In this document: in pieces, positions 43,963-53,744 of the stretch | Numbering within the stretch: the first letter of the stretch is position 1 | How the letters are laid out: each line of letters starts with the position of its first letter | From: Micrasema longulum | Lineage: Eukaryota > Arthropoda > Insecta > Trichoptera > Brachycentridae | Assembly: GCA_022494885.1 (NCBI GenBank) | Contig: JAGVSM010001707.1 | Location: 22,344 to 86,343 of the forward strand | Direction of reading: 5' to 3' | DNA: 64,000 nucleotides | Made by a program: the position numbers and the translations under genes | The notes under the pieces: model-generated | The model's input: only the letters and a program-made list of their open reading frames with translations | Database searches by the model: none | What the model was told of the DNA's origin: nothing

Positions 43963-44470
43963 TATTTATTTTATTTATTTATTTATTTAATTTTACAATA
44001 CGCCCAAGGGGCATTTACAAAAAATATACAGTTAAGTACACACATAGTGCGTAAAAATTTAAAAGATAAACAATGCTTTTTTGTATACATTTAGAAACAA
44101 TAAGAAGCACACTGCCATGCAAAATAAAAAGTGAAACTTTACATAGTAAAAAAGAAAAAAATAATTTTAAATGGATATAATAAAAGTAATTGTAAGTAAC
44201 TATAAGAATTCAAACAAAAAAAAAATACATTTTCATATACATACTTAAAAGTATAAAAAAAAAATACAGGTAACTACAAACAAAGAAAGTAATAATTTTA
44301 TAAATACACAACACATTAAAAGAAATAAAAAAGATTTTATATACACGTAGAAACAATAAAAAGCAAACTGCAATCCAAAATAAAAAGCGAAACTTTGCAT
44401 AAAAAAAAAGATTAAAAATATGAATATAAGAACAATGTTAAAATTAAAAAACAAATTGTAAATAACTTGT
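43963..44470 (-). mobile_element. LINE 3' UTR with internal duplication
   Basis: Minus strand end: AAATGCCCCTTGGGCGTATT (hairpin) then (TAAA)n at 43963-43995. Inside, 44074-44220 and 44330-44480 are direct repeats offset about 256 bp (TAGAAACAATAA, CAAAATAAAAAGTGAAACTT / CAAAATAAAAAGCGAAACTT). Confidence 0.65.
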
Positions 44471-44479
44471 TAAGAATTC

Positions 44480-44925
44480 TAAATATATATATACACACAT
44501 ATATACACATATATACGTATAAAAAAATTGTTATTAACAAATGAATCTTAAAAACAAATAATGAAAATTAGTTAACAGTAAGTATATATGTGAAAATAAT
44601 ATAATGTACGGTACAAAAAAATATTTGATAAATTAATATCAGAAAGAGATAAGATAATAATAATACACATCAAAAACAGAGAAAGAATTGTATGAAAAAT
44701 AAAGTTTCATTACGACATTAATAATTTGTTTCAAACAGTGCATTTAACTCTTAAAAGACTGTGGTAAATAATCCCTTTGCGCGCGGTGATGTAACATCGT
44801 GTTACCACTAGTAAAAGACGGAATGTTCTAAAGTTCAGACATTTGAAAAAATGAAAAACATGGAGACTACTGTTTAATAATGCTTTTTCCATAATTTATG
44901 GGAATAAACATATAATTTAGCCCTG
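44480..44925. other. no gene; short TATACA microsatellite
   Basis: Alternating TATATA/CACACA run at 44485-44520, otherwise AT-rich unique DNA. Confidence 0.4.
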
Positions 44926-44929
44926 TTAT

Positions 44930-45335
44930 AGCAAAATAATTAAAAATCACAAATACGCCGCTCATGTTACGCGCGTGCGTCCCCCATCATCAACCGACTG
45001 AAGACTAAATCTGTTTTAGACGACATCCACCGCAGAGTAGCGTCTCTGTCTTCCTTGTTATGACTTTTATCTTCGTGCTCTGTCTTGTATAAGGCATCTG
45101 TATATATGTGTTGCTGAATTAGCGGACATTCATTCTTCGCGTGGCAAGGATAAATATTTTTTGTATTTACGTATAGCGTAGTTATGCAAATTTTACTTTC
45201 TAAATCGGGTGTGAAAATGTCCATTTGAAGATTACATAAAAAAAAGAATTCATCATTTTAAAAAATAAGAGAGATATATCAAGTCTTGTGTCCTGTGTCG
45301 ACTAGTGTGACATCACAGCCACACAAGAGTTAAGA
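44930..45335 (+). repeat. family C repeat, copy 1
   Basis: Homologous to 62885-63200 in the same orientation: ACAAATACGCCGCTCATGTT, CCCCCATCATCAACCGA, AGCGTCTCTGTCTTCCTTGT, TTCGCGTGGCAAGGAT and GACTAGTGTGACATCACAGC, ending CACACAAGAGTTAA. No terminal inverted repeat found; unclassified. Confidence 0.7.
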
Positions 45336-45404
45336 ACGTTTTAAAATTGATAATTGTCGTATTAAAAATGTCTATTTCACAAGTAAATTTGTTGGCTAAG
45401 GAAT

Positions 45405-45610
45405 GTAAACGCGGAATCGGAGAGTGTATGGCCTATTCACGTTTTCTCTCTGCTACTAGGAGCTTCCTCATAATCGATTCTGCTTCATATGTCAATACTG
45501 GAAGTACACATTGGTCCAACATTCTGCATTTCAGACTTTGTTCAGACCCTCTTCAGATTTCCATATGCTGCCCACCCAAGACCGATCCTCCTCTGAAGCC
45601 CAGCGGTCTG
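45405..45610 (-). mobile_element. LINE ORF2 relic
   Basis: Minus frame LQRRIGLGWAAYGNLKRV then, in another frame, LDQCVLPVLTYEAESIMRKL and LVAERKRE. It fits the LINE signature RR..LGWAAFGKL ... QCVLPVLTYG.E.W. Confidence 0.7.
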
Positions 45611-45643
45611 GTTATCTCTGGAGAGTAAAATGTTGTAGCCCAT

Positions 45644-46052
45644 ACGAGGGTACCACTTGCAAACCCGGCAAAATCCAAAATCTAAAAAAAGTGAGATATT
45701 ATTTGAAACTTATTCAAAATACAATTTTTTACAAAAATTATAACATTGTCAGTTAAAAATACGGCTTTATTTGTAAGAACTTGACTTTTAAATAATCGAG
45801 GTTGTTGCAAACATGGCAATCTTTACTAGAGTATTGTAAAGTTGGAATGTATAAAATTAAATGTATCATATCACTACTGTTTCTTGACATAATCATGCTT
45901 ATTTTATGACTGCTTACGCAAAAAATATTTACTAATTATTATAAAAAAATGAAGTTTAAAATAAAAGTTGAAGGTAAGTATTGTATCAGTTTTTTGTGAT
46001 TTGCTCAAAATAAAGAAAGATGGATTTTGCCGGGTTTGCAAATAGTACCCTC
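45644..46052 (+). mobile_element. family D element, copy 2, with terminal inverted repeats
   Basis: Starts GGGTACCACTTGCAAACCCG and ends with the inverse CGGGTTTGCAAATAGTACCC; pairing runs about 30 bp through GGCAAAATCCA/TGGATTTTGCC. Non-autonomous DNA transposon likely. Target duplication unclear. Confidence 0.72.
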
Positions 46053-46067
46053 ATATACTTTGTTATA

Positions 46068-46429
46068 CAGAGTGTTCTTTAAACCCTGTCACATCCGAAA
46101 CCACAATGATCAGTATGGGCAAGAAGACATATAAGCACATTTAAAAAAATATTTAGAACAAAGAAACTTTAAAAAAATAAAATGTTTAAAAAAACAAATG
46201 GTTGCTTACTTCTGCAGGGGAGAAGTGAAAGGAGCGCGGCGCAGTATCAGACTCCCTCCTCCCCCTCTTCGTTTCTCCCCTGCAGAAGTAAGCAACCATT
46301 TGCTTTTTTTGATATTTTATTTTTTTAAATTTTATTCGTTCTAAAAAAACATTTTGATATACCAATATGTCTTCTTGCTCATACTGATCATCGTGGTTTC
46401 GGATGTGATAGGGTTTAATGAGCGCCCTG
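46068..46429. mobile_element. mariner/Tc1-like MITE, intact 362-bp copy
   Basis: CAGAGTGTTCTTTAAACCC ... GGGTTTAATGAGCGCCCTG with TA at 46066-46067 and 46430-46431. Arms ACCACAATGATCAGTATG/inverse. The centre is a long near-palindrome (GGTTGCTTACTTCTGCAGGG and inverse). The uninterrupted counterpart of 26082-26700. Confidence 0.82.
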
Positions 46430-46559
46430 TATATGCTCGAAATATTCAACAAGATATTTGCAGTTAACCAAAACGGAGTGTGGAGAAGACAGTTTAAACA
46501 CGAATTAGAGCCACTGTATGGCGAACCCAACATTTTGCATTTGAAAAAGACAACTGCAC

Positions 46560-46905
46560 TATGGGTCGGATTAATATTGAATCAAAATCATTGACGTTTC
46601 GCTGTCCCGTTTTCCGCATCCTAAAACTGAACCGATTTGTTTATTTTATTCATGGAAGAGTATCACAATGATTTTTTATTTCAGTATCTTTTGTGTTTTT
46701 GTTACTTTGCGTTATCCTTGCTAATAAAAACACGCCAATGGTAAATATCTATAGTACATAAAAAAATCATTGCACTTGTGCCAAAATCCAAGGAGAAAAT
46801 ACGGGAATACGTTTGTGTGAAGAAAAGTGAAAACGCGTTTCCTCTTGTTACATGAAGGTAAAATGAGCAGTCTTACTTCTTATTTGCCAAACCAACGACA
46901 CCGTT
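46560..46905. other. no gene; small repeat match
   Basis: CCCGTTTTCCGCATCCTAAAA (split here: CCCGTTTTCCGC, then ATCCTAAAA) near 46603 is the reverse of 19913-19935. Otherwise unassigned. Confidence 0.35.
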
Positions 46906-46910
46906 AACTA

Positions 46911-46980
46911 ATCAACATATTACAACGGAGATGGAAAACATTTCTGAAAAGGAAATATGAAATTCTAGGCCTGCCATTGA
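46911..46980 (+). repeat. family A arm/core fragment
   Basis: ATCAACATATTACAACGGAG, GAAAACATTTCTGAAAAGG and TTCTAGGCCTGCCATTG. Confidence 0.65.
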
Positions 46981-47104
46981 ACTTAGTATTTTGAGTCAAC
47001 CGTGTTAGAAACTAAACCCAAGAGTTGATGCATGGTTGTCAAACCACTATTACAAGGATGAAAAGGCTTTGAACATGTGTTTTTTTTTTAACATAAAAAT
47101 ACTT

Positions 47105-47215
47105 TATAGTGAATGAACTGGCACATGAAGCGTAAGGTTGATTGTCTTATCTTCGCATGACAAAGATAATCAAATACGCTGTGGTTGGTGTATCAATGCA
47201 GTGCTTTATGTACTT
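47105..47215 (+). mobile_element. L2-type LINE 3' end fragment
   Basis: GAACTGGCACATGAAGCGTA, GGTTGATTGTCTTATCTTCG and ATGCAGTGCTTTATGTAC match the diverged L2 3' end. Confidence 0.55.
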
Positions 47216-47760
47216 GTCTATAAAAATAATGATGCTGGTAGTTTTGTACGATTCATATCATTTTAACTCATTATTTAAAAAAATTAAATCTTATATAAAA
47301 GTTCAGAAATTATTCAATTTTTTTTCCACAAATGTCGAAAAGGGTCATATTTTAAAAATATATTTATGTAGTGACTTATGTACCATTAGGTTCAGAACAA
47401 GAATTATGATGGTAAATTTATACGATTCATATATTTTAAACTAATTATTGAAAAAATGGGATCAGATTAAAAAGTTCAGAAGTTGCCCTGAATTTTTGTT
47501 CCAAATATGTCAAAAAGGGTCATTATTTTTTTATTTATTTAATTTAAAGCATCGCCGGTTCGATTCCACGTAAGGTCCTTTCTAGGGCAGTAACTAACCA
47601 TCCCAACCGGTCGATAGTAATTGACGCTACGTATGTAGAAATATGTAACGAAACAAGATGGTCCGTTATATCATATAAATTATGGTTGAATAGGCGTTTA
47701 ATAGCGCGCTGGTATGCATAATTTCACTTCAATTAAATAATATGAAACCAACCCACAGGG
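47216..47760. other. no gene; orphan B-box-like motif
   Basis: GGTTCGATTCC at 47552 matches a tRNA B box, but no A box or tRNA fold precedes it. The stretch 47540-47700 is GC-richer and unassigned. Confidence 0.35.
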
Positions 47761-47767
47761 CAGAAGC

Positions 47768-47870
47768 TAAATTGATTTATTTATATGCACACCCAGTGGG
47801 CATTTTTAAGTACAATACAAATTTAACTTATAATTTAAAAATAAATAAAAAAACCTTGTAATATGAACAA
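47768..47870 (-). mobile_element. LINE 3' end with hairpin
   Basis: Minus strand AATGCCCACTGGGTGTGC (hairpin CCCACTGGG-like) followed by ATATAAATAAATC. Confidence 0.5.
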
Positions 47871-48018
47871 ATTACAACAGGGATGGAGAATACCGTAAAG
47901 AAGGGAATATGGAAGTCTAGGCATCTACAGGGCTTATGACCTGTCATTTGCTGGTTTAAGTGGCCACTTTACGCTCTGTGTAACATTCACCATTTTGCCT
48001 ATGTTAGAACACCCATAT
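47871..48018 (+). repeat. family A core copy
   Basis: ATTACAACAGGGATGGAG, GTCTAGGCATCTACAGGGCT, TATGACCTGTCATTTGCTGG and CTGTGTAACATTCACCATT. Confidence 0.8.
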
Positions 48019-48019
48019 G

Positions 48020-48305
48020 TTTTAAGCTGCAAATAATTTAGAGAAGAAGTGGGTTTGAATTTTTTTCTGAAACATCACTTCACTTTCACAGCCTCGCACC
48101 TCTACTTGGAAAGCATTCTATCCCGTAGGGCCAATTTGTTTTTGTTCTTTTATTGTGCCTTTTATAACATAAATAATTAAAATATACACAAATAAAATAT
48201 AAACATAACAACATGATGTTTAAAACTGTCAAAACATTTTAATTATCTCCGTTTATTAAGTCTTCCTTGTACGAGTATATTCTCACATGTAAACAAAAAA
48301 ATAGT
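48020..48305. other. no feature recognised
   Basis: A GC-richer patch at 48060-48120 and AT-rich DNA; unassigned. Confidence 0.35.
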
Positions 48306-48309
48306 AAAT

Positions 48310-48365
48310 TGTTAAGTGTCCTCGGCACGGGTAATCCCAGTGAAGTCACATTCATTTTATTATTA
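48310..48365 (+). mobile_element. LINE 3' UTR fragment
   Basis: TTAAGTGTCCTCGGCACGGG and GTGAAGTCACATTCAT are the reverse of 48431-48472, so a fragment of the same LINE lies tail-to-tail with the next feature. Confidence 0.65.
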
Positions 48366-49320
48366 ATCATTATTTATTTTATTTATTTATTTATATTTTT
48401 CGCTTACAAACTATAATGAATAATAAAACTAATGTGACCTCACTGAGGTTTCCCGTGCCGAGGACACTTAATAATTTAGTTTTTTTAAATTACATTTGAG
48501 AATCAACAAAGAATATTAACCTAAAAAACAAACATAATTCACAAATATTCAGACAGTTTTAAAAACAAGGTATTTATGTACATCTATATTATTTATATTA
48601 CAAAACACACAATGAAAACAACAAAAACCTAACATAAGCTATACAGTTGTGGAGCAGTTTATTCAGCATTGGTATGGGCGAATGAGACAATCCATTTTAC
48701 TTCTACCTAGCTCCACTATCCATTTTTTCATAGCCTTTTTAAACATTTTCTCATTACTAATTGCTTAATTAGATAGTGGAAGTAGGTTATAGATTTTAAT
48801 TGAATAATACTCAAAATCGCTTTGTCCGAAAGTGGTATTAGTTTGTATTTTTTTAAGTTGTTTATGTGTTGAGGATCTAGTGGTTATATTATTTATATTA
48901 CAAAACACACAATGAAAACAACAAAAACCTAACATAAGCTATACAGTTGTGGAGCAGCTGATTCAGCATTGGTATGGGCGAATGAGACAATCCATTTTAC
49001 TTCTACCTAGCTCCACTATCCATTTTTTCATAGCCTTTTTAAACATTTTCTCATTACTAATTGCTTTAAAAGATAGTGGAAGTAGGTTATAGATTTTAAT
49101 TGAATAATACTCAAAATCCCTTTGTTTGAAAGTGGTATTAGTTAGTATTTGTTTAAGTTGTTTATGTGTTGAGGATCTAGTGATTATATTATTTGTATTT
49201 GATGTATTGTGGGGGTTATGTCTTTCATTTGAGTAAGAGTAGTTTTTGAAATCTATAAGTGAGTATTGTTTTAGCGTAAAATTGTTTATAATGTGCAAAT
49301 AATTAATAAACAAATAAAAG
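48366..49320 (-). mobile_element. LINE ORF2 C-terminus and 3' UTR with 300-bp tandem duplication
   Basis: Minus frame 49313-48963: KQYSLIDFKNYSYSNERHNP, TRSSTHKQLKQILTNTTFKQ, DFEYYSIKIYNLLPLSFKAI and MFKKAMKKWIVELGRSKMDC then stop. The UTR has CCTCAGTGAGG (hairpin) and an AAATAAATAAATAAAAT tail near 48380. A segment of coding plus UTR is duplicated exactly 300 bp to the left (see next entry). Confidence 0.85.
48587..49187. repeat. two-copy tandem repeat, period exactly 300 bp
   Basis: 48591-48880 and 48891-49180 align without length change. The shared TATATTATTTATATTACAAA marks the left start and the junction, suggesting a microhomology-mediated duplication. The left copy has a stop-creating difference (GCTTAATTAGATAG versus GCTTTAAAAGATAG). 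Confidence 0.88.
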
Positions 49321-49528
49321 TTGTTGGTTGAGTTCGTTTTGCTTAGCGCTTCGTTCTAAAGTTGCTTTGCGACGACTCTTTGAAAATATCACCAACAAGA
49401 CGACATTTTAAAACCGACCCAAATTTCGCATTTTGACCTGAAAACAAACCCAAAACAGGTTTTATTGAGTCTTCCAAACATTCATATATCTCGAGATATG
49501 AATTAGTAAATCAATAAAGGGTGCACCA

Positions 49529-50168
49529 GTGATAAATTTTCAAGAAACAAGGAAATTTCAAAGGCATGTAGAAATTTTGTTTATTTATTATTTCTGCAGC
49601 ATCAGGACGGATCAAAAACACAAACAGTTCTTTATTAGAAACAAAACAACATATAAAAAATTATACAGTTCCCAAAATATTTCCAATAAAAATGAGAACT
49701 GGCGTAGAATTTTGTACATTAATTCATTTTCTAATAATATAGCACAAATTTTACCTAACAATATTAGGCCAGCTTTTTATACTAATAATAACAAAGGTAA
49801 AATATTAACAAATTGTAAAGATAAGGATGATAAATTAAATCATTCGGGAATTTATAAATTAAATTGTTTAAATTGCCCAAATTTCTATATTGGAAAAACT
49901 TCACGTAAATTTAAAGTTAGAATCAAAGAACATATAAGATGTCTGAGTAATAATAATTTTTTCAGAATTCGCAAATCATCTTATATCCGAAAACCATGAA
50001 TTTAATCAAAAAGCGGGTGTAGAAATTTTGCATGTCAATAAAAATGGTTTTCGTTTAGAAAATTTAGAACGATTAGAAATTAGTAAAGCCATTAATCAAA
50101 AACTTCAAATAATAAATAATCAATTAAATTTAGCTTCGAGTCCTCTTTTAAAACTATTCCCGTTATGA
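49529..50168 (+). mobile_element. Penelope-like element C-terminus with GIY-YIG endonuclease
   Basis: Frame 49529-49999 carries GIYKLNCLNCPNFYIGKTSR with GIY at 49847-49855 and YIG at 49886-49894, then KVRIKEH. The Cys pair between GIY and YIG and the downstream NHLISENHEF histidines match the zinc-binding insertion known from Penelope endonucleases. A one-base indel in the T-run near 49965 shifts the frame; the following frame reads ENHEFNQKAGVEILHVNKNG, LENLERLEISKAIN and LLKLFPL then stop at 50168. The RT domain is missing, so the element is 5'-truncated or divided and non-functional. In intact elements the endonuclease nicks target DNA to prime reverse transcription. Confidence 0.88.
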
Positions 50169-50269
50169 TTAATTTTATCTTCTCTCTCTCTCTTTCTTTC
50201 AATTTTCTGTCTCTTTCATACAATATTTTATTATATAAATAGCAACGCGTGTAATTATAAGTTAGTTAA

Positions 50270-50310
50270 ATTCCTGACGATGAGGTAGTAACCTCGAAAC
50301 CGGTCGAAGT
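50270..50310 (+). ncRNA. hammerhead-ribozyme-like motif (copy 4), Penelope 3' side
   Basis: CTGACGA (50274-50280), one extra T, perfect 5-bp stem II GAGGT/ACCTC (50282-50286 with 50291-50295, loop AGTA), GAAA (50296-50299), self-complementary ACCGGT (50299-50304) and C305 giving a GTC cleavage triplet. Stem I is short: TTC (50271-50273) with GAA (50306-50308). It lies 105 bp past the Penelope stop codon, where such elements place their terminal repeat. Confidence 0.6.
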
Positions 50311-50412
50311 GTAATCAAAAAAATTAAGTGATTTATACAAATTTATAAACAAATAAGTGAAAAATGTCATACCACAAAGTGAAAAATGTTTTTGATAACA
50401 ATAACAAAACAA

Positions 50413-50625
50413 TATGATTATGATAAAATTATAAATAAACTTATCAATGAAACTTTTTGGTTTAGTTTTATTTTTTATTATTTTGACCAACGAGCGCTTT
50501 TGCCTAAATAGGCATCTTCATGACTGGTGAATTGTTTACAGCATCTCAAGTTTTTATACTTTTCTTAACATATTTTGAAGATAAGATCAAATAAGTATTT
50601 TAACAGGGAACAGAAACATAAATAT
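50413..50625 (-). repeat. Penelope-type terminal repeat, copy 2
   Basis: Reverse of 180-388 over its whole length, in opposite orientation to the Penelope fragment immediately to its left. Includes ATTTTGACCAACGAGCGCTT. Its tail (CATTGATAAGTTTATTTATA) recurs at 51348. Confidence 0.7.
50485..50529 (-). ncRNA. hammerhead-ribozyme-like motif (copy 5)
   Basis: Minus strand: ACCAGT, C, ATGAAGA, extra T, stem GCCTA/TAGGC-like, AAAA in place of GAAA, AGCGCT, C, GTTGGT. Same fold as 270-313 with two core substitutions, so probably inactive. Confidence 0.42.
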
Positions 50626-50689
50626 TTACAACCATTTGCTAAACAGTTCATTTTCGGGAGTTTTTGGACCGAAATTGGGATTAAACTTT

Positions 50690-51260
50690 TATTTTTTTAA
50701 ATCTTCTTTGGCAAACAAATGTTTATCTAAGGAGGCTAAACTAGTTCACAACGGAGTTCTAGTTCCAACTCTAATGTATGGGAGCGAAGTATGGAATTGG
50801 AAAAATAATGATGAAAGTAGGTTGAATGCTGTCGAAATGCGATCCCTCAGGCGAATGTGTGGTAAAACGATGTATGATAGGTGCACAAATGTCAAGATTC
50901 GTAAACTATGTAAGGCTGAGACATGCATTGTCGACAGAATCAAGACAGAGGTGCTGCGTTGGTTTGGACATGTAGAGCGAATGGACAGCGAAAGAACGGC
51001 TAAAAGGATCTACGATGCAAATGTTGATGGATACAGAAAACGAGGATGTTGAAGACCGAGAAAGACGTGGCACGATCAAGTCCATCAAATGCTTGAAGAT
51101 GGACATGTCAAAAGTAGGAATAATCGGCGTGCGTGCATGAGAAGACGTATGAATGTAGAGGAAGCGAGGTATGTATGCCAAGATAGAGTGTTATGGCGTT
51201 CTATCATATCTGCGTACCCCTACGGGGGAACGGCGTGATGGTTTGTTGTGTTGTTGTTCT
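50690..51260 (+). mobile_element. LINE ORF2 C-terminus, nearly open
   Basis: Frame from about 50715 to 51238 with one internal TGA (51050-51052): AKLVHNGVLVPTLMYGSEVW, DESRLNAVEMRSLRRMCGKT, IKTEVLRWFGHVERMDSERT, then RPRKTWHDQVHQML, NNRRACMRRRMNVEEARYVC and RSIISAYPYGGTA. This is the end of a LINE ORF2 (LMYGSE.W ... RW.GHV.RM signature). Truncated copies lie at 26308-26625 and 28180-28340. The 3' UTR is very short. Confidence 0.85.
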
Positions 51261-51329
51261 TGTTGTATTATTTAAAAGATCGGAAAGGAACACATGGCGA
51301 AATACAACAGAATGGGAAAAAAAATAAAA

Positions 51330-51395
51330 AGTAAAACCAAACCAAGAAGTCATTGATAAGTTTATTTATAATTTTGTCATAATCATTAACTATGG
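51330..51395 (+). repeat. Penelope-type repeat fragment, copy 3
   Basis: AAAAGTAAAACCAAACCAAG, CATTGATAAGTTTATTTATA and TTTTGTCATAATCATTAAC match 335-385. Confidence 0.65.
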
Positions 51396-51429
51396 AGTTT
51401 TATTAAGAAATATCAACATAAAACATCAA

Positions 51430-51523
51430 GATTGTTACACAATGTGTAATGACAGGTCAAAATCCCTGTAAAGGCCTAGACTTCCATATTTCCTTATTTA
51501 AAATGTTAACATATAGGTAAGGG
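51430..51523 (-). repeat. family A fragment
   Basis: ATTGTTACACAATGTGTAAT, GACAGGTCAAAATCCCTGTA and GGCCTAGACTTCCATATTTC. Confidence 0.65.
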
Positions 51524-51636
51524 CGGACATATTGTCTTTACATTTTAAAAATTTTATTAAAAAATAATTAGTTACTTTTATTTCTTTGAATTGTGAGTGT
51601 AAAAAAAACACAACAAAAAAAATGGAAATCGCTTTT

Positions 51637-52419
51637 CCAGGGGTGGTATTCTGAACGCAAAATCGTGCGATAAGAATGCGTTTTCAACGCACTGAATACA
51701 CGCTAACAGATCGATCTCTTAAGCTAGGGTTTCCTAGGACAGCGGTGCCCGCATCTTAACGGCCGAAGTGAACGGCGATGCGGTGGACAGCCGTCGTAAC
51801 GTCGACTAGAGAGTGGGTTCCTAGGGAAACGGTGTTAAATGGTGTTGATAACACCGTTTTCCTAGGAAACTACACTCTAGTCACCGTTACGACGGCTGTT
51901 CACCGCATCACCGTTCACTACGGCCGTTAAAATACGGGCACCGCTGTCCTAGGAAACCCTAGCTTTAGCGCGCAATAGGAAAATATCACATACTACGAAT
52001 AGCGATAAAAATATATCAAATGGATTAAGAATAATTAATTGTATTTTTAAAATCAATATGGATATTGTGGAGAATGTTTTCATGCACAAATGTAAAAAAG
52101 AAATTCAATGAAAATACGAGGCAAGAAAAACGCGACGTGTTTGGCCTCGGTTGTTGTGACGTCAAGATTTGTGATAAGGTTCTTAACAAATTTCAATGGC
52201 CAGAAACAAATAAACATGAATCGGGACGTATTAGGGGCGTGGCCAATGGAATGACCGTTTTTGCGGAATTCAAAATTACGAATTTAAAAATATTTTTTAA
52301 GCTACTAATAATAAGCAAAAAAATTTTTTTTAATTGGACAGTATTTCATAGACCTTTATTACTTTAAAAATGTTTAAAAAAGTTATATATCCCTATTCCG
52401 TTCAGAATACCAGCCCAGG
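51637..52419. mobile_element. ~780-bp DNA transposon remnant
   Basis: Left end CCAGGGGTGGTATTCTGAAC and right end, read inward, CCTGGGCTGGTATTCTGAAC: 19 of 21 positions match. Contains the palindromic MITE at 51722-51964 and a GC-richer stretch 52100-52270 with short frames (MDIVENVFMHKCKKEIQ) that I cannot assign. The 117-bp MITE at 43536 has related ends. Confidence 0.65.
51722..51964. mobile_element. 243-bp GC-rich palindromic MITE with TTA duplication
   Basis: AGCTAGGGTTTCCTAGGACA at the left is the exact inverse of the right end; the arms pair almost throughout (about 115 bp each). TTA is duplicated at 51719-51721 and 51965-51967, as in PIF/Harbinger-type insertions. GC content is far above the flanks. 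No coding capacity. Confidence 0.82.
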
Positions 52420-52589
52420 TGATATAAATTTAACTACCACCGTGCCAGTAAGGAATTAACAACTCCTAAATCATATAATCAGTCAGATACATTGTGTCGT
52501 ATTGTAAACTCGAGACAAGATCTGAACTTTTTTGGTGGAAGTTTTTATAGATTTTAAAAATCTCTAAGATAGACCGGATCTTGTTTGAA

Positions 52590-52735
52590 GTAGTAATTTA
52601 TATTTTTTCTGCCCTAGTTTTTATTTTATTTAGTCGTATTTTATTTTATTAGTACCTCTATTTATTATAAGAAATTGTATTTACCATCGTTAGAATGGAC
52701 TGCATAAGTCCGTCAAATAAATAAAAAAAAATATG
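52590..52735 (+). mobile_element. LINE 3' end with hairpin
   Basis: GGACTGCATAAGTCC hairpin (52697-52711) followed by GTCAAATAAATAAAAAAAA. No ORF left. Confidence 0.55.
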
Positions 52736-52739
52736 TTAG

Positions 52740-53500
52740 CGAAAATGTAAAGTCTATATTGTATTTTTAATGTTACAGTTAATATTTTCCACAAATCAAA
52801 AAAATACAATGAATATGTGGTACGTTTTTTTATACCACCAGCGGTGGTAAGAAGTCCAAATTTCGAAGAGTTTAGGCCATTTCTTCCAACTTACCCAAAC
52901 CTTAGTTTAACATACATTTTTTTATAGATACAAAAATTAACTAATTATTTACATTATACAATGAAGAGTGGAAGGGGGATGCGAAGGAAAGAATATATCT
53001 CAAAAAGGTTTTTTTGGGCCTATTAACAATTTTTTTTAAATGGCGTACAATTATTGTAAGATAGAGTCAGCATATTTTATTTTAACTAGTAAGGCGTACA
53101 ATTATTGTAAGATAGAGTCAGCATATTTTAATTTCATCAAACTTTCGCTTGGTAAGTAAGTACTGTTACAATAATCGTAATAATATTTATTAAATCAAGC
53201 GAACACATTGATCGTAAAAACAGGTCAGACCTATTCTTTGAATCTCTATCAAACGTTCTTCGTATAATTCTTATAAGACGAAAAGTAGCACATCTAAAAA
53301 AATACAAAAATGTTACAAAGGTAGTCGTGTTTACCTGGTAAAAGTACTAACTCTATGACCAAGAAAATGCTAATAAAAAATATGAATGAATTTTTGGCAC
53401 TTATGTAGATACACGGAATGTTTATTTAGGTGAAAATATGCAAAACATTCGTTCAAAACAAACGTTTTTTGTTGAAAAATTATGTATCAAAGTTTATTGC
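52740..53500. other. no gene; short direct repeat
   Basis: GGCGTACAATTATTGTAAGA (then TAGAGTCAGCATATTTTA) occurs at 53042 and again at 53093, a 51-bp-offset duplication. Nothing else recognised. Confidence 0.45.
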
Positions 53501-53504
53501 AATT

Positions 53505-53740
53505 TGTTTGTTTATTTCATTCATATAAACGCCCGGTAGGCTCTTACACATAGAGAAAAGGATAAAAAATAAAATAATAAAATAAAGCGTTTTGTATGTA
53601 TATTGCCACGATAAGTCGCGAAGGATCGATTTGATTAAAACACTGGAAAAGTTTGTCCGAAAAATGCCTTTACAAACCCGCGATCCTTCCTTCCCAAAAC
53701 CAGCGGCCACCGGCTAGGCTACAATGTTAGAGCATGAGAA
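53505..53740 (-). mobile_element. LINE 3' end and flank
   Basis: Minus strand GAGCCTACCGGGCG then TTTATATGAATGAAATAAAC at 53510-53545. A 76-codon minus frame to 53710 has no recognisable motif. Confidence 0.45.
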
Positions 53741-53744
53741 GAAT

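Noticed and set aside
47552..47562. GGTTCGATTCC resembling a tRNA B box
   Set aside because: No A box, no cloverleaf and no repeat partner; not enough for a tRNA or SINE call.
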